Origin: PALSA-1004 sp041483135
GTDB lineage: Bacteria > Pseudomonadota > Gammaproteobacteria > Burkholderiales > SG8-41
Assembly: GCA_041483135.1 (NCBI GenBank)
Contig: JBGPFE010000002.1
Location: 1 to 64,000 of the forward strand
Direction of reading: 5' to 3'
DNA: 64,000 bases
Below the pieces are notes generated by a model. The model was given only the letters and a program-made list of their open reading frames with translations, was not told the origin of the DNA and did no database searches. The position numbers were made by a program, and so were the translations under genes. This document shows positions 16,026 to 26,360 of the stretch, piece by piece; position 1 is the stretch's first letter, and every line of letters begins with the position of its first letter.

Positions 16026-17195
16026 CTAAACCATGTCGAGATTGAGCTTGATGCTGCTCAGATCGTCGGTGGTGCCGGAAGTGGTGCTGGTAGTGGTGGG
16101 TTGCTCGGAGGTGCTGCCCGGTGCCGCAGCCGGGGCTTTGCCGGCGTTGTTGATCAGCCAGTGCAGGTTGGTCGGCGAATCGGCATTGGCGAGTGCGTCC
16201 TCGAGGGTGATCTGGCCGTTGCTGTAGAGATTGTAGAGCGCCTGCTCGAAAGTCTGGCTGCCGGGCGCCAGACTCCGTTCCATCGCGTCCTTGATTTCGC
16301 CCATTTCGCCTTTCTTGATCAAGTCGGCGATGTGGACGGTGTTGAGCATGATCTCGACCGCGGGAATGCGCCCGCCGCCCTTGGCGCGCACCAGGCGCTG
16401 CGATACCACGCATTTGAGGCTGATCGCGAGGTCGGCCAGCAGCGCTTCACGCGCTTCGCGCGGGAAAAAGTTGATGATGCGGTTCATCGCGTGATAGCTG
16501 TTGTTGGCGTGCAGCGTCGTCAGGCACAGGTGGCCGGTCTGGGCGAACAACAGCGCGCTTTGCAGCGTCGACCGGTCGCGGACTTCGCCGATCATCAGCA
16601 GGTCGGGTGCCTCGCGCATCGCGCTGACCAGCGCATTCTCGTAGGACTTGGTATCCATGCCGACTTCGCGCTGGTTGACGATCGATTTCTTGTGCTTGTA
16701 GACGAATTCCATCGGATCTTCGATGGTCAGGATATGCCCGGTCTTGGTGCTGTTCCGGTAGTCGATCATCGACGCCATCGACGTTGACTTGCCCGAGCCG
16801 GTGGAGCCGACGATCAGGATCATGCCGAGCTTGTCCATCACCAGCTCTTTGAGTACCGGCGGCAGCTTGAGTTCCTCGATGGAGGGAATGTCGGGCTTGA
16901 TAAAGCGGATCACCATCGCTGCCGCGCCGCGCTGGCGAAAGACATTGATGCGGTAACTGCCGCAGTCGACGCGGCCGACCGCGAAGTTCATTTCCAGCGT
17001 TTTTTCATAGTCCTTGACCTGGTCTTCGGACATTACTTCATACGCGATCTTCTTGACCGCTGCCGGGTCGAGCACCTGGGAATTGATCGGCATTACGACG
17101 CCGTTGATCTTGATCTGGATCGGGGCGCCGGCAGTGAAAAACAGGTCGGACGCTTGCTTTTCCGCCATCAGCTTGAATAAGGGATCGAGAAACAT
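16026..17195 (-). CDS. pilU: PilT/PilU-family twitching motility ATPase (PilU)
   Basis: A 389-residue hexameric retraction ATPase of the type IV pilus. Walker A is VGSTGSGKST (about 131), the Asp box is LTIEDPMEF, Walker B includes LMIGEVRDR, and the His box is LTTLHANNS. The order and the MIDYRN and NQREVGMDT segments favour PilU over PilT, and the 50-residue Ala/Ser/Thr-rich C-terminal tail is also PilU-like. No pilT lies beside it in this window. The upstream gene of unknown function ends 20 bases before the ATG, so co-transcription is likely. Confidence 0.9.
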   Translation of the reverse strand: MFLDPLFKLMAEKQASDLFFTAGAPIQIKINGVVMPINSQVLDPAAVKKIAYEVMSEDQVKDYEKTLEMNFAVGRVDCGSYRINVFRQRGAAAMVIRFIKPDIPSIEELKLPPVLKELVMDKLGMILIVGSTGSGKSTSMASMIDYRNSTKTGHILTIEDPMEFVYKHKKSIVNQREVGMDTKSYENALVSAMREAPDLLMIGEVRDRSTLQSALLFAQTGHLCLTTLHANNSYHAMNRIINFFPREAREALLADLAISLKCVVSQRLVRAKGGGRIPAVEIMLNTVHIADLIKKGEMGEIKDAMERSLAPGSQTFEQALYNLYSNGQITLEDALANADSPTNLHWLINNAGKAPAAAPGSTSEQPTTTSTTSGTTDDLSSIKLNLDMV

Positions 17196-17215
17196 AGCGC
17201 ACTCCCTGAAAATGC

Positions 17216-18001
17216 TCAGCGGTTAAGTTTCGATTTGATATTGCCGATGAAGCTCTTGCCCGGATTGATGCCGTCACTCATTTGTTCCGGCGCGGAATCG
17301 TCGGCCTCGATGCGCGGCGGGCGTGACGCCGTTGTCCGCATCGCCGCCTGATGCTTGCCCAGGGTGCGGAAGGTATTGGGTTTGGCAATGATCACCTTGG
17401 CCAGCTCCTCCAGTATTTCCGGGCCGAACTCGTCGAAATCGTAGGTATAGGCGTACTCTCCGAGTTTTTCGAGATTTTTCGTGACTATTTTGATCTGCGC
17501 ATTTTCGAGGTCGGCGGCAATGGTGACCACGACCGGCACGTCGCAGAAAATAGTGAATATGCCACGTTCGACATAGCCGCGCTCGTTGCGGATTTCCCTG
17601 AGGTCGAACTTGACGTTATTCGCCCACAGGTGCTCACGCAAGCGCTTCACCATCGGTTCCGACTCTTTTTCCAGGATGAGCGTGTCGTCGGCGATGCAGC
17701 GAAAGCGCAGGACTATCGCTTCGATGTAGTCCTTGTGATCGAGGGTGAGCCGCCGGCCATTGACGTTATAGTCGCATTGCAGCAGGTCCTCGAGCTTGCT
17801 GACCCCGCCCTCGAGATAGTAGTAGCGCGGCACCACCGGCTTGATGACGTTGAGCGAATTGAACAGCTCGATCAAATAGTGCAGCGCATCCTTGAGCTTG
17901 GCGTGCGCGAGCAGCAGGTTCTGGCTGATTTCCTCCTGCGTGACCTGCTGCTTTTGCCGCAGCGAGTCGGCCTGCCGCTTCAGATCATCCAGTAAGCCCA
18001 T
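17216..18001 (-). CDS. Conserved-looking protein of unknown function upstream of pilU
   Basis: The ATG at 18001 (MGLLDDLKRQADSLRQKQQ) is preferred to the frame start at 18166, because the extra 55 residues read through a decayed copy of the dapD 3' end. The 261-residue product begins with a Gln-rich amphipathic helix, then an alpha/beta region with RYYYLEGGVSKLEDLL and long acidic stretches, and ends in a basic tail (SFIGNIKSKLNR). No signal peptide or membrane helix is seen. I do not recognise the family. Its 20-base spacing to pilU suggests a shared transcript, but a pilus role is only a guess. Confidence 0.75.
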   Translation of the reverse strand: MGLLDDLKRQADSLRQKQQVTQEEISQNLLLAHAKLKDALHYLIELFNSLNVIKPVVPRYYYLEGGVSKLEDLLQCDYNVNGRRLTLDHKDYIEAIVLRFRCIADDTLILEKESEPMVKRLREHLWANNVKFDLREIRNERGYVERGIFTIFCDVPVVVTIAADLENAQIKIVTKNLEKLGEYAYTYDFDEFGPEILEELAKVIIAKPNTFRTLGKHQAAMRTTASRPPRIEADDSAPEQMSDGINPGKSFIGNIKSKLNR

Positions 18002-18103
18002 TGCAACCCTGTGTGACGGCTGAATAGAATTGGCATTTTGCCAATTTCTGAAGGACTTGGAAAGCTTATTCAAGCGATATTTTGAAGTCGAGGCAAGTCC
18101 CTG

Positions 18104-18165
18104 ATTGCCCCGCAGGAGCTCGTTGATGCCGGTTCGGGTCGGCGTAACGCGCTGCCGGCAGATCA
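18104..18165 (-). pseudogene. Decayed duplicate of the dapD 3' end
   Basis: Read on the minus strand this stretch translates as RVTPTRTGINELLRG, which aligns with the true DapD C-terminus RVDANTRAKTSINELLRG encoded at 18209-18262. The DNA copies agree best over the last 25 bases or so. It lies just downstream of dapD, so it looks like a short tandem duplication followed by decay. It occupies most of the 204-base gap between dapD and the unknown gene; nothing else is evident there. Confidence 0.6.
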
Positions 18166-18205
18166 AGATTGCACTGAAACCGGTCCCGGTCCTGGACCGC
18201 CACCA

Positions 18206-19027
<822 letters not shown>

Positions 19028-19045
19028 ATGGGTTCCGTTCATCGT

Positions 19046-20239
19046 TTATCGATTGCGGAAAAACGCAGCGATGCGCTGCGCGGCTTCAGTGCATTCGCCG
19101 GTGGAAGCGACCAGCGCAATACGCACGAAATTCCTGCCGGGATTGACGCCGCGAGCTTCGCGCGCAAGGTAGCTGCCCGGCAGAACGGACACATTGTGCT
19201 GCCGGTAGAGGCTGCGCGTAAATTCGGCGTCATCGCGCAGCGTATCGAGCCACAGATAGAATGCGGCATCGGGCATGCCGATTTCGGCGACTTCGCGCAG
19301 GAGGGCGGTCACCGCGGCGAATTTTTCGCGGTAGAGGCGGCGATTTTCGATCACATGGGCTTCGTCCTGCCACGCTGCGGTGCTCGCGGCATGGATCGGC
19401 GGGCTCATCGCGCAGCCCTGGTAGGTGCGGTAGAGCAGGAATTTTTTCAGGATTGCGGCGTCGCCGGCGACGAAACCCGAGCGCATGCCCGGCACGTTGG
19501 AACGCTTCGACAGGCTGGAGAACATCACGAGCCGCGGGTAGCCGCTGCGGCCGCACTGTTGCGCCGCTTGCAGCGCACCGAGCGGCGGCTGCGCCTCGTC
19601 GAAATAAATTTCAGAATAGCACTCGTCCGCCGCAATGACAAAGCCGTAGCGGTCCGACAGCGCAAACAGCTTTTCCCATTCCTGCAGGCTCATCACCCGT
19701 CCGGTCGGGTTGGCCGGCGAGCAGACGTAGATCAATTGCGTGCGCCGCCATACCGCATCCGGCAATTGCTCGAAATCAAGCGCGAAATTGCTGGCGGGCA
19801 GCGTGTTGAGATACTGCGGCACGGCACCGGCCAACAACGCCGCGCCTTCGTAAATCTGATAGAACGGGTTCGGCACCACTACCGTCGGCTCCGGGTGCGC
19901 GCGGTCGATGATGGTCTGGGCAAATGCAAACAGCGCTTCGCGGCTGCCGTTGACGGGTATGATTTCGCTTTGCGCGTCGATCTGCTTTAACCCATAGCGG
20001 CGTTTGAGCCAGTCAGTGATCGCGTTGCGCAAACCTTCGCCGCCAAGCGTGGTCGGATAATTGGCGAGCCCAGCCAGGTTTTCGGCAAGTCTCTGGCGGA
20101 TGAATTCCGGGGTCGGATGCTTGGGCTCGCCGATATGCAGGCTGATCGGTTTGACCTGCGGGTTCGGCGTGACGCCCTGCAGCAGGGCAGTGAGTTTCTG
20201 GAACGGATAGCTCTGCAGGCGGTCGAGGGCGGGATTCAT
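19046..20239 (-). CDS. dapC: Succinyldiaminopimelate aminotransferase
   Basis: The ATG at 20239 (MNPALDRLQSYPFQKL) is the family start; the frame runs upstream to 20374 but that part covers the promoter and the divergent transporter start. The 397-residue product is a class I/II PLP aminotransferase with NPFYQIYEGAAL, NPTGRVMS, and the PLP-binding Lys in SSLSKRSNVPGMRSG near residue 240. Its place next to dapD argues for DapC, which makes N-succinyl-LL-diaminopimelate, rather than another aminotransferase of the group. It is divergent from the DMT transporter. Confidence 0.93.
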   Translation of the reverse strand: MNPALDRLQSYPFQKLTALLQGVTPNPQVKPISLHIGEPKHPTPEFIRQRLAENLAGLANYPTTLGGEGLRNAITDWLKRRYGLKQIDAQSEIIPVNGSREALFAFAQTIIDRAHPEPTVVVPNPFYQIYEGAALLAGAVPQYLNTLPASNFALDFEQLPDAVWRRTQLIYVCSPANPTGRVMSLQEWEKLFALSDRYGFVIAADECYSEIYFDEAQPPLGALQAAQQCGRSGYPRLVMFSSLSKRSNVPGMRSGFVAGDAAILKKFLLYRTYQGCAMSPPIHAASTAAWQDEAHVIENRRLYREKFAAVTALLREVAEIGMPDAAFYLWLDTLRDDAEFTRSLYRQHNVSVLPGSYLAREARGVNPGRNFVRIALVASTGECTEAAQRIAAFFRNR

Positions 20240-20260
20240 TCTGAATAATCGAACCAAACC

Positions 20261-21184
20261 GTGGATTATAAAGGTGTTGCCGTGCGGTTCACAAAAATGA
20301 TGCCGGTCGCCGGACTGCTCACGGGCGCTACCGTGTGGGGTTTGATCTGGTATCCGTTCCGCGTGCTCGAGCATGCCGGCGTCAGCGGCGGGTTGGCGGC
20401 GACGCTGACATACTCCTGCGCGCTTGCGCTGGGCGCTGTTTTATTTCAGTCGCGGCTCCACGAATTGCGCGCTTCCTGGGTGCTGGCGGCAGTCGCGTTA
20501 AGCGCTGGCTGGGCCAACATCGGTTTTATCCTCGCCGTGGTCTATGGCGACGTGATGCGCGTGGTGCTGCTGTTCTATCTGGCGCCGGTATGGACGGTGC
20601 TGCTGGCCCGGCTGTTGCTTGGTGAAAAGCTGACCGGACCCGGTTATGGCCTGATGCTGCTGGCGCTCACCGGCGTGGTGGTCATGTTGTGGCAACCGCA
20701 GACTGGCTGGCCGTTGCCGCGCTCCGCGGCGGAATTGATCGGGCTGTCAGCGGGCGCCATGTTCGCCTTGTCCAATGTGCTGGTGCGCAAGACCGCCGGC
20801 ATTGCGATCGAATTGAAAGTGCTCGCGGTATTCGCCGGGTGTTCCGCGGTTGGCGCGATCTGCATGCTGTTCAGCGCGCCGGTACCGGTAACGTGGCCGC
20901 ATGCGCTCGACCAGGCGATGCTGCTGCTATTGCTGTCGGTAGTGGTATTGAGCGTCAACTTCGCAGTACAGTATGGCCTGACCCGGGTCAGCGCGAACCG
21001 CGCTATCGTGATTTATCTGTTCGAGCTGGTGGTTACCGCAATCTCGGCGTGGTGGTTCGCGGGCGAGCTGCTCACGCTCAAGGAATGGTGTGGTGGCGCC
21101 ATGATCATTGCCGCGGGATTGCTGTCTGACCGGCTCGGCAGTGTGTCGCCGGCCGTGGAGGCGTCCAAGGAAACTCTGAATTAG
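20261..21184 (+). CDS. DMT-superfamily EamA transporter
   Basis: A membrane protein of up to 307 residues with about ten helices in two EamA repeats (about 14-145 and 160-290). The GTG at 20261 gives the full frame; ATG at 20294 or 20297 would remove the polar DYKG leader and is equally possible. Typical features are LAPVWTVLLARLLLGEKL in the first repeat and ANRAIVIYLFELVVTAISAWW in the second. Substrates of such exporters vary (amino acids, metabolites) and cannot be read from sequence. It is only 21 bases from dapC on the opposite strand, so the promoters overlap. Confidence 0.88.
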   Translation: MDYKGVAVRFTKMMPVAGLLTGATVWGLIWYPFRVLEHAGVSGGLAATLTYSCALALGAVLFQSRLHELRASWVLAAVALSAGWANIGFILAVVYGDVMRVVLLFYLAPVWTVLLARLLLGEKLTGPGYGLMLLALTGVVVMLWQPQTGWPLPRSAAELIGLSAGAMFALSNVLVRKTAGIAIELKVLAVFAGCSAVGAICMLFSAPVPVTWPHALDQAMLLLLLSVVVLSVNFAVQYGLTRVSANRAIVIYLFELVVTAISAWWFAGELLTLKEWCGGAMIIAAGLLSDRLGSVSPAVEASKETLN

Positions 21185-21257
21185 TCTCTCTGCCGATCAG
21201 CGTTTTCCCTGATTTGGGGGATTTACAGGGGGGCGTCGCCATCCTGTTCGAACATTT

Positions 21258-21674
21258 TCAGCGAATGTCCGGCGGCGCCGGCAGCGCGGCCAGATTGAGC
21301 TCGGGCTGCGGGCGCCAGCCCTTTTTCCGGGTTTCGGCGACCACCGTCGTGAAGATCCCGCCGCGCACATAGAACCTGGCGGTGAGGCGCAGGTAACGCG
21401 GCTTGGCTGCCTTGGCGATGTCATCGAGGATGCGATTGGTCACTGCTTCATGAAAAGCCCCTACGTCGCGGTATGACCAGATGTAGAGCTTCAGGCTTTT
21501 CAGTTCAACACAAACGCGGTCCGGCACGTAGTCGAGGTAGAGCGTTGCGAAGTCGGGCTGGCCGGTGCGCGGGCACAGACAGGTAAACTCCGGTATTTCC
21601 ATGTGAATCCGGTAGTCGCGCTGCGAGCTCGGATTGGGGAACGTGGCGAGGCGCTGGCTGGGCTTGCTTGGCAT
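21258..21674 (-). CDS. queF: NADPH-dependent 7-cyano-7-deazaguanine reductase (short QueF)
   Basis: A 138-residue unimodular QueF, which reduces preQ0 to preQ1 in queuosine synthesis. The catalytic Cys is in PEFTCLCPRTGQPDF, the QueF motif is ELKSLKLYIWSYRD, and GAFHE supplies conserved Glu and His. Size fits the short type (the E. coli form is twice as long). The ATG at 21674 faces smc, with 79 bases between the two starts. No other queuosine genes are in this window. Confidence 0.95.
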   Translation of the reverse strand: MPSKPSQRLATFPNPSSQRDYRIHMEIPEFTCLCPRTGQPDFATLYLDYVPDRVCVELKSLKLYIWSYRDVGAFHEAVTNRILDDIAKAAKPRYLRLTARFYVRGGIFTTVVAETRKKGWRPQPELNLAALPAPPDIR

Positions 21675-21753
21675 TAGGGTAGGCCGGACAATTCAGTTAA
21701 AATATCGCGCTAAATTCAGCCTCGAATTATAACCTTACCTGGCAAAGAAAAAA

Positions 21754-24700
21754 TTGCGCCTCACCGAGATCAAGCTCGCCGGTTTCAAGTCCTTCGTAGA
21801 TCCTACTCATATCCCCGTACCCGGCCAGCTGGTCGGCATCGTCGGCCCCAACGGCTGCGGCAAATCCAATGTCATCGATGCAGTGCGCTGGGTGCTTGGT
21901 GAATCCTCGGCGCGCCACCTGCGCGGCGAGACCATGCAGGACGTGCTGTTCAACGGCTCCGGCAACCGCCAGACGGTGAATCGCGCGAGCGTCGAGCTGG
22001 TGTTCGACAACAGCCTCGGCAAGGCCGGCGGCCAGTGGGCGAGTTACGCCGAGATCTCGGTCAAACGCGTGCTCGAACGCGAATCCGAATCGGCCTACTA
22101 CATCAACAATATTCACGTGCGGCGGCGCGACATCGCCGATATTTTCCTCGGCACCGGTCTCGGCGCGCGCGCTTACGCGATCATCGAGCAGGGCATGATC
22201 TCGCGCATCATCGAGGCCAAGCCGGAAGAACTGCGCATCTTCCTCGAGGAAGCGGCCGGTGTGTCGAAATACCGCGAGCGGCGGCGCGAAACCGAGTTGC
22301 GGCTAGCCGACACGCGCGAGAACCTGCTGCGCGTCGAGGACATCCGCATTGAACTCGACAAACAGCTTGAGCACCTGCGTGCGCAGGCCGAAGTCGCAAG
22401 GCAGTACCACGGCCTGCAGAGGCAACTGCGCACCGCGCAGAACCTGTTGTGGCTGCAGAAGAAGCGCGAAGCGGGCAACGCGCGCGAACGCTGTGCGCGC
22501 GACGTCGCGAAGCTCGGTCTCGAGCTCGAAGCCGAAACTGCGCGCCTGCGCGAAACCGAGCGCAAGCTCGAGGAGCTGCGCACGCGTGACCACGCCGCCG
22601 GAGATTCCGTGCATGCGGCACAAGGCGGCCTCTACGAGACCAATGCCGAATTCTCGCGGCTGCAGCAGCAGATCCTGCACGTGCGAGAAAACCGCCAGCG
22701 GGTCGAATCCCGGCTGGCGGCATTGCGCGGCCAGCTCGAGCAGGGTGATGGGCAATTGCAGGCGCAGCATGCGAGCCGCGACCAATGGCAGCAGGAGCAG
22801 CAGCGCGCGCAGCAGCAGGTCGATGCGCGCCAGACTGCGCTGGCCGCTGAGGCGGCGCAGTTGCCGGTGGCGGAACAGGCGTTCCGTGGCAGCCAGGAGC
22901 AGCGCGATGCGTTGCAGCAAGCGGTGGCGGAGAATGCGCAGGCGCTGCAACTCGAGCAAACGCGCCGCGAACATGCGCTGAAAATCCTGGCGCAACTGGC
23001 GCAGCGCGAGCAGCGGCTGCGCGAGGAGCAAGCGGCGTTGACGCCGCCCGACAGCCGGGAACTCGAACGCCTGCGCGCCGAACTCGCCGCGCTCGATGCG
23101 CAGCACCGCGCCAAGCGCAGTCAGCTCGAAGCCGAAGACGCACGCATTCCGCAACTCGAACAGGCTTTGCGTGAACAGGGCACAACAGTGGATGCCGCCG
23201 CCCAGCAAGTGACGGCGCTCGAGGCGCGTATCGACGCGCTGAAGCAGGTGCAGGACCGCATTGCGCGCAGCGAAAACATGCAGGGCTGGCTGGCATCGCA
23301 CCACCTTGATGCGGCGCGCCGGCTGTGGCAGGACATCGAGATCGAGGCCGGCTGGGAAAATGCTCTGGAAGCGGTGTTGCGCGAGCGCCTGAACGGCATC
23401 GGCCTCGGCAGCCTCGAGCAGGCAGCACCCTGGCTTGGCGATCTGCCGCCGGGAAAAATGACCGTTTATACCGCTGCCACAGGCGCCACCGCGGCACCCG
23501 CCGCCGGCGCCGGGCTTAAACCGCTTGCAGCTTACGTGCGCTGCAAGAATGCGGCTGGCACCGGTGCACTCCACGACTGGCTGCATCAGGTATATGTCGT
23601 CCAGGACCGGCGCGAGGGGCTCGCGCGGCGCCAGCAGTTGCCGGCTGGCGCGCTGCTGGTGTCAGGGGACGGCCATATGTTCACGCGCCACAGCGTGAGC
23701 TTTCATGCGCCGGACTCTGAGCTGCACGGCGTGCTGTCACGGCAGCGCGAGATCGAACATCTGGGCGTGCAACTGGCGCAGGAACAAGCGCAGCTTGCGG
23801 CGCACAAGAGCCGGCATGCGGCGGCCACAGCCGAGTTCGACCAGCGCAAGACTGCGCTCAACGAACTGCGCGCCGCTGTCGAAGGTTTGCAGCAAACGCA
23901 TCACGCGGCCCAACTCGCGATACTCAAACTCTCGGAGCAGGCGCAGCGCGTAACCCAGCGCGGCGAGCAGATCGCAGGCGACCTCGCTGAAATCGACACC
24001 CAGTCGGGCCACGAGCGCGCGCAGCACGATGCCGCCCAAGCCAATTCGACCCAGCTCGACAAGCACCGTATCGAATTGCAGGCACAACTCGCTACCGCCG
24101 TCAACGGCTACGCACAGACTGAAACCGCGCTCGAACGGCAGCGCCAGTTGCTGCTGCAAGCCGAGCGCACAGCGCAGGAAGCGGCGTTCCACCTCAAGAC
24201 CTGCGCCAATAAAATCGCCGAAGTCGACAACGCAATCAAATTGATCGTCGACAATGTCAGCGCAGTCAGGGCCGGCCTCGCGCAGCACGAACAGGAACTC
24301 GGCGGCCTCGACGAGGCGCCGCTCAACGCCGAGCTCGAGCAGGTAATGGTTTTGCGCAACCAGAAAGAACAGGCGCTGGCGGTGGCGCGCGACACGCTCG
24401 AAGCGACCCAGACCGAGCTGCGCCAGACCGAGCAGGAGCGGCTGACGATAGAGCAGAACCTTAACCCGATCCGCGAGCGCATCAATGACGTCAAGTTGAA
24501 GGAGCAGGAGGCGCGGTTGACCGAAGAGCAATTTGCGCAGCAGCTCACTGATGCCAACGCCAATGAGCAGGAACTCGAGCCGCAGCTCGAAAAAGGCAAG
24601 CGCTCGAGTGCGTTGCAGGCCGACATCACGCGGCTCGGCAATGAAATCAACGCGCTCGGTGCGGTCAATATGGCCGCGCTCGAAGAGCTCGAAACATCGC

Positions 24701-25275
24701 AGCAGCGCAAGAGCTATCTCGACGCGCAGTCACAGGACTTGACGCAGGCGCTCGCGACGCTGGAAGACGCGATCCGCCGCATCGACCGCGAGACGCGCGA
24801 ACGGCTGCAGCACACTTTCGACGAGGTCAACCGCCATTTCGGTCAGTTGTTCCCGTTGCTGTTCGGCGGCGGCCAGGCCAAGCTGGTGCTGACCGGGGAG
24901 GAGATCCTCGACAGCGGTGTGCAGGTGATCGCCCAACCGCCGGGCAAGAAGAACAGCTCTATCCATCTGCTGTCGGGCGGCGAGAAAGCGCTGACCGCGC
25001 TGTCGCTGGTATTCGCGCTCTTTCAACTCAATCCGGCGCCGTTCTGCCTGCTCGACGAGGTTGACGCGCCGCTCGACGATACGAATACCGAACGTTTCTG
25101 CGACCTGGTGAAGAAGATGTCCGCCAATTCGCAATTTCTGTTCATCAGCCACAACAAGATCACGATGGAAATCGCCAACCAGCTGATCGGCATCACGATG
25201 CAGGAAGCTGGCGTGTCACGCGTGGTGGCGGTCGATATCGAAGAGGCAATGAAGCTTGCCGAAGAAGCCGCCTGA
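21754..25275 (+). CDS. smc: Chromosome segregation ATPase SMC
   Basis: A 1173-residue condensin subunit. Walker A is GIVGPNGCGKSNVIDAVRWV (about 29-48). Long coiled coils rich in Gln, Arg and Glu (about 165-500 and 660-1010) flank the hinge (about 515-650). The C-terminal ATPase head has the signature HLLSGGEKALTALSLVFAL and Walker B PFCLLDEVDAPLDD. The start is a TTG at 21754 (LRLTEIKLAGFKSFVD); no ATG or GTG fits. Using SMC rather than MukB agrees with a betaproteobacterial origin. zipA follows 11 bases later. Confidence 0.97.
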   Translation: MRLTEIKLAGFKSFVDPTHIPVPGQLVGIVGPNGCGKSNVIDAVRWVLGESSARHLRGETMQDVLFNGSGNRQTVNRASVELVFDNSLGKAGGQWASYAEISVKRVLERESESAYYINNIHVRRRDIADIFLGTGLGARAYAIIEQGMISRIIEAKPEELRIFLEEAAGVSKYRERRRETELRLADTRENLLRVEDIRIELDKQLEHLRAQAEVARQYHGLQRQLRTAQNLLWLQKKREAGNARERCARDVAKLGLELEAETARLRETERKLEELRTRDHAAGDSVHAAQGGLYETNAEFSRLQQQILHVRENRQRVESRLAALRGQLEQGDGQLQAQHASRDQWQQEQQRAQQQVDARQTALAAEAAQLPVAEQAFRGSQEQRDALQQAVAENAQALQLEQTRREHALKILAQLAQREQRLREEQAALTPPDSRELERLRAELAALDAQHRAKRSQLEAEDARIPQLEQALREQGTTVDAAAQQVTALEARIDALKQVQDRIARSENMQGWLASHHLDAARRLWQDIEIEAGWENALEAVLRERLNGIGLGSLEQAAPWLGDLPPGKMTVYTAATGATAAPAAGAGLKPLAAYVRCKNAAGTGALHDWLHQVYVVQDRREGLARRQQLPAGALLVSGDGHMFTRHSVSFHAPDSELHGVLSRQREIEHLGVQLAQEQAQLAAHKSRHAAATAEFDQRKTALNELRAAVEGLQQTHHAAQLAILKLSEQAQRVTQRGEQIAGDLAEIDTQSGHERAQHDAAQANSTQLDKHRIELQAQLATAVNGYAQTETALERQRQLLLQAERTAQEAAFHLKTCANKIAEVDNAIKLIVDNVSAVRAGLAQHEQELGGLDEAPLNAELEQVMVLRNQKEQALAVARDTLEATQTELRQTEQERLTIEQNLNPIRERINDVKLKEQEARLTEEQFAQQLTDANANEQELEPQLEKGKRSSALQADITRLGNEINALGAVNMAALEELETSQQRKSYLDAQSQDLTQALATLEDAIRRIDRETRERLQHTFDEVNRHFGQLFPLLFGGGQAKLVLTGEEILDSGVQVIAQPPGKKNSSIHLLSGGEKALTALSLVFALFQLNPAPFCLLDEVDAPLDDTNTERFCDLVKKMSANSQFLFISHNKITMEIANQLIGITMQEAGVSRVVAVDIEEAMKLAEEAA

Positions 25276-25286
25276 GAGCCCCTGAC

Positions 25287-26360
25287 ATGAACGATCTGCA
25301 GATAAGTCTGCTGGTGATAGGCGCATTCGTCGTCGCCGGCGTTTATCTGTTCAATGGGTGGCAGGAGCGTCAGTTCCGCCGCCGCGCCGAGCAGGCGTTT
25401 GCGCGCGAGCACGACGACGTGCTGATGCGGGGGGAGGCGACGCAGGATACGGACCCGGCCGCGCGGGTCGAACCCAAACTGCAGGTCGCATCACCCCTGA
25501 CATCGACAGCAGCACGCGTGACAGCCAGGGCGCCATCCGCAATCATGATCGATCCGGTGATCGATTACGTGGTGGAGATATGCCCCGGCTCCGCAATCGA
25601 TGGCACGGGCCTACACGATCAGCTGCTGGCCTTGACAGCCGGTTGGGGCAAACCGGTACTGGTTGCGGGTTACGATCCGGCTAGCGGCGAGTGGCACGAG
25701 GCCGGCAGCGGCGGCAAGGCATACCCGCAACTGCGTTTTGCGCTGCAAATGTCGAATCGCGCCGGTTGCGTCGAACTCAGCCAGTTAACCGCATTCCGGG
25801 ACGCCGTGCTGAAGTGGGCGGAGCGCAACCGCGGCGAAGCCAAGTGTCTCGATGTCGCCGAAGCGCATGCGATGGCGGTACAGCTCGATCGTTTCTGTGC
25901 CGACGTCGATATCGCGATCGGCATCAACTTGGTGACGGCTGACGGCAATCCATTTTCGGGCACCAAGATCCGCGCGCTGGCCGAAGCGGCAGGGCTCAAG
26001 CTCGAGGCTGACGGCGTGTTTTATGCGCGCGGCGACCACGGCGACACGCTGTTCACGCTCGATAATCACGAGCCGATGCCGTTCGTGCCGGAGCAGATGA
26101 AAACCCTGTCCACCCGCGGGGTGACATTTCTGCTCGACGTGCCGCGCGTCGATGATGCGCTGCGTGCGTTCGATAACATGCTCGACATGGCCAGGAATTT
26201 TGCCGCCACGCTGGATGGCACGCTGGTCGATGACAACCGCACCGCGCTCACGGACGGCGCCATCGAGAAAATCCGCCGTCAGCTGGTGGGCATTCTGGCG
26301 AGAATGGAAGCCGGCCAGATCGCAGCCGGGGGAGCGCGCGCGCTGCGGCTGTTTTCGTGA
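25287..26360 (+). CDS. zipA: Cell division protein ZipA-like, FtsZ-binding
   Basis: A 357-residue protein with one N-terminal membrane helix (about 6-24, ISLLVIGAFVVAGVYLF), a charged linker, and a C-terminal ZipA domain (about 215-345) with GTKIRALAEAAGLKLEADGVF and FLLDVPRVDD, which in ZipA binds the FtsZ C-terminus and tethers it to the membrane. The linker is longer and less Pro/Gln-rich than in E. coli. It sits between smc and ligA, a common order in betaproteobacteria. The stop overlaps the ligA start (GTGA). Confidence 0.85.
   Translation: MNDLQISLLVIGAFVVAGVYLFNGWQERQFRRRAEQAFAREHDDVLMRGEATQDTDPAARVEPKLQVASPLTSTAARVTARAPSAIMIDPVIDYVVEICPGSAIDGTGLHDQLLALTAGWGKPVLVAGYDPASGEWHEAGSGGKAYPQLRFALQMSNRAGCVELSQLTAFRDAVLKWAERNRGEAKCLDVAEAHAMAVQLDRFCADVDIAIGINLVTADGNPFSGTKIRALAEAAGLKLEADGVFYARGDHGDTLFTLDNHEPMPFVPEQMKTLSTRGVTFLLDVPRVDDALRAFDNMLDMARNFAATLDGTLVDDNRTALTDGAIEKIRRQLVGILARMEAGQIAAGGARALRLFS

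Noticed and set aside
22208..23586. Long minus-strand frames opposite smc
   Set aside because: They are shadows of the coiled-coil coding region, of low complexity, with no start signals.
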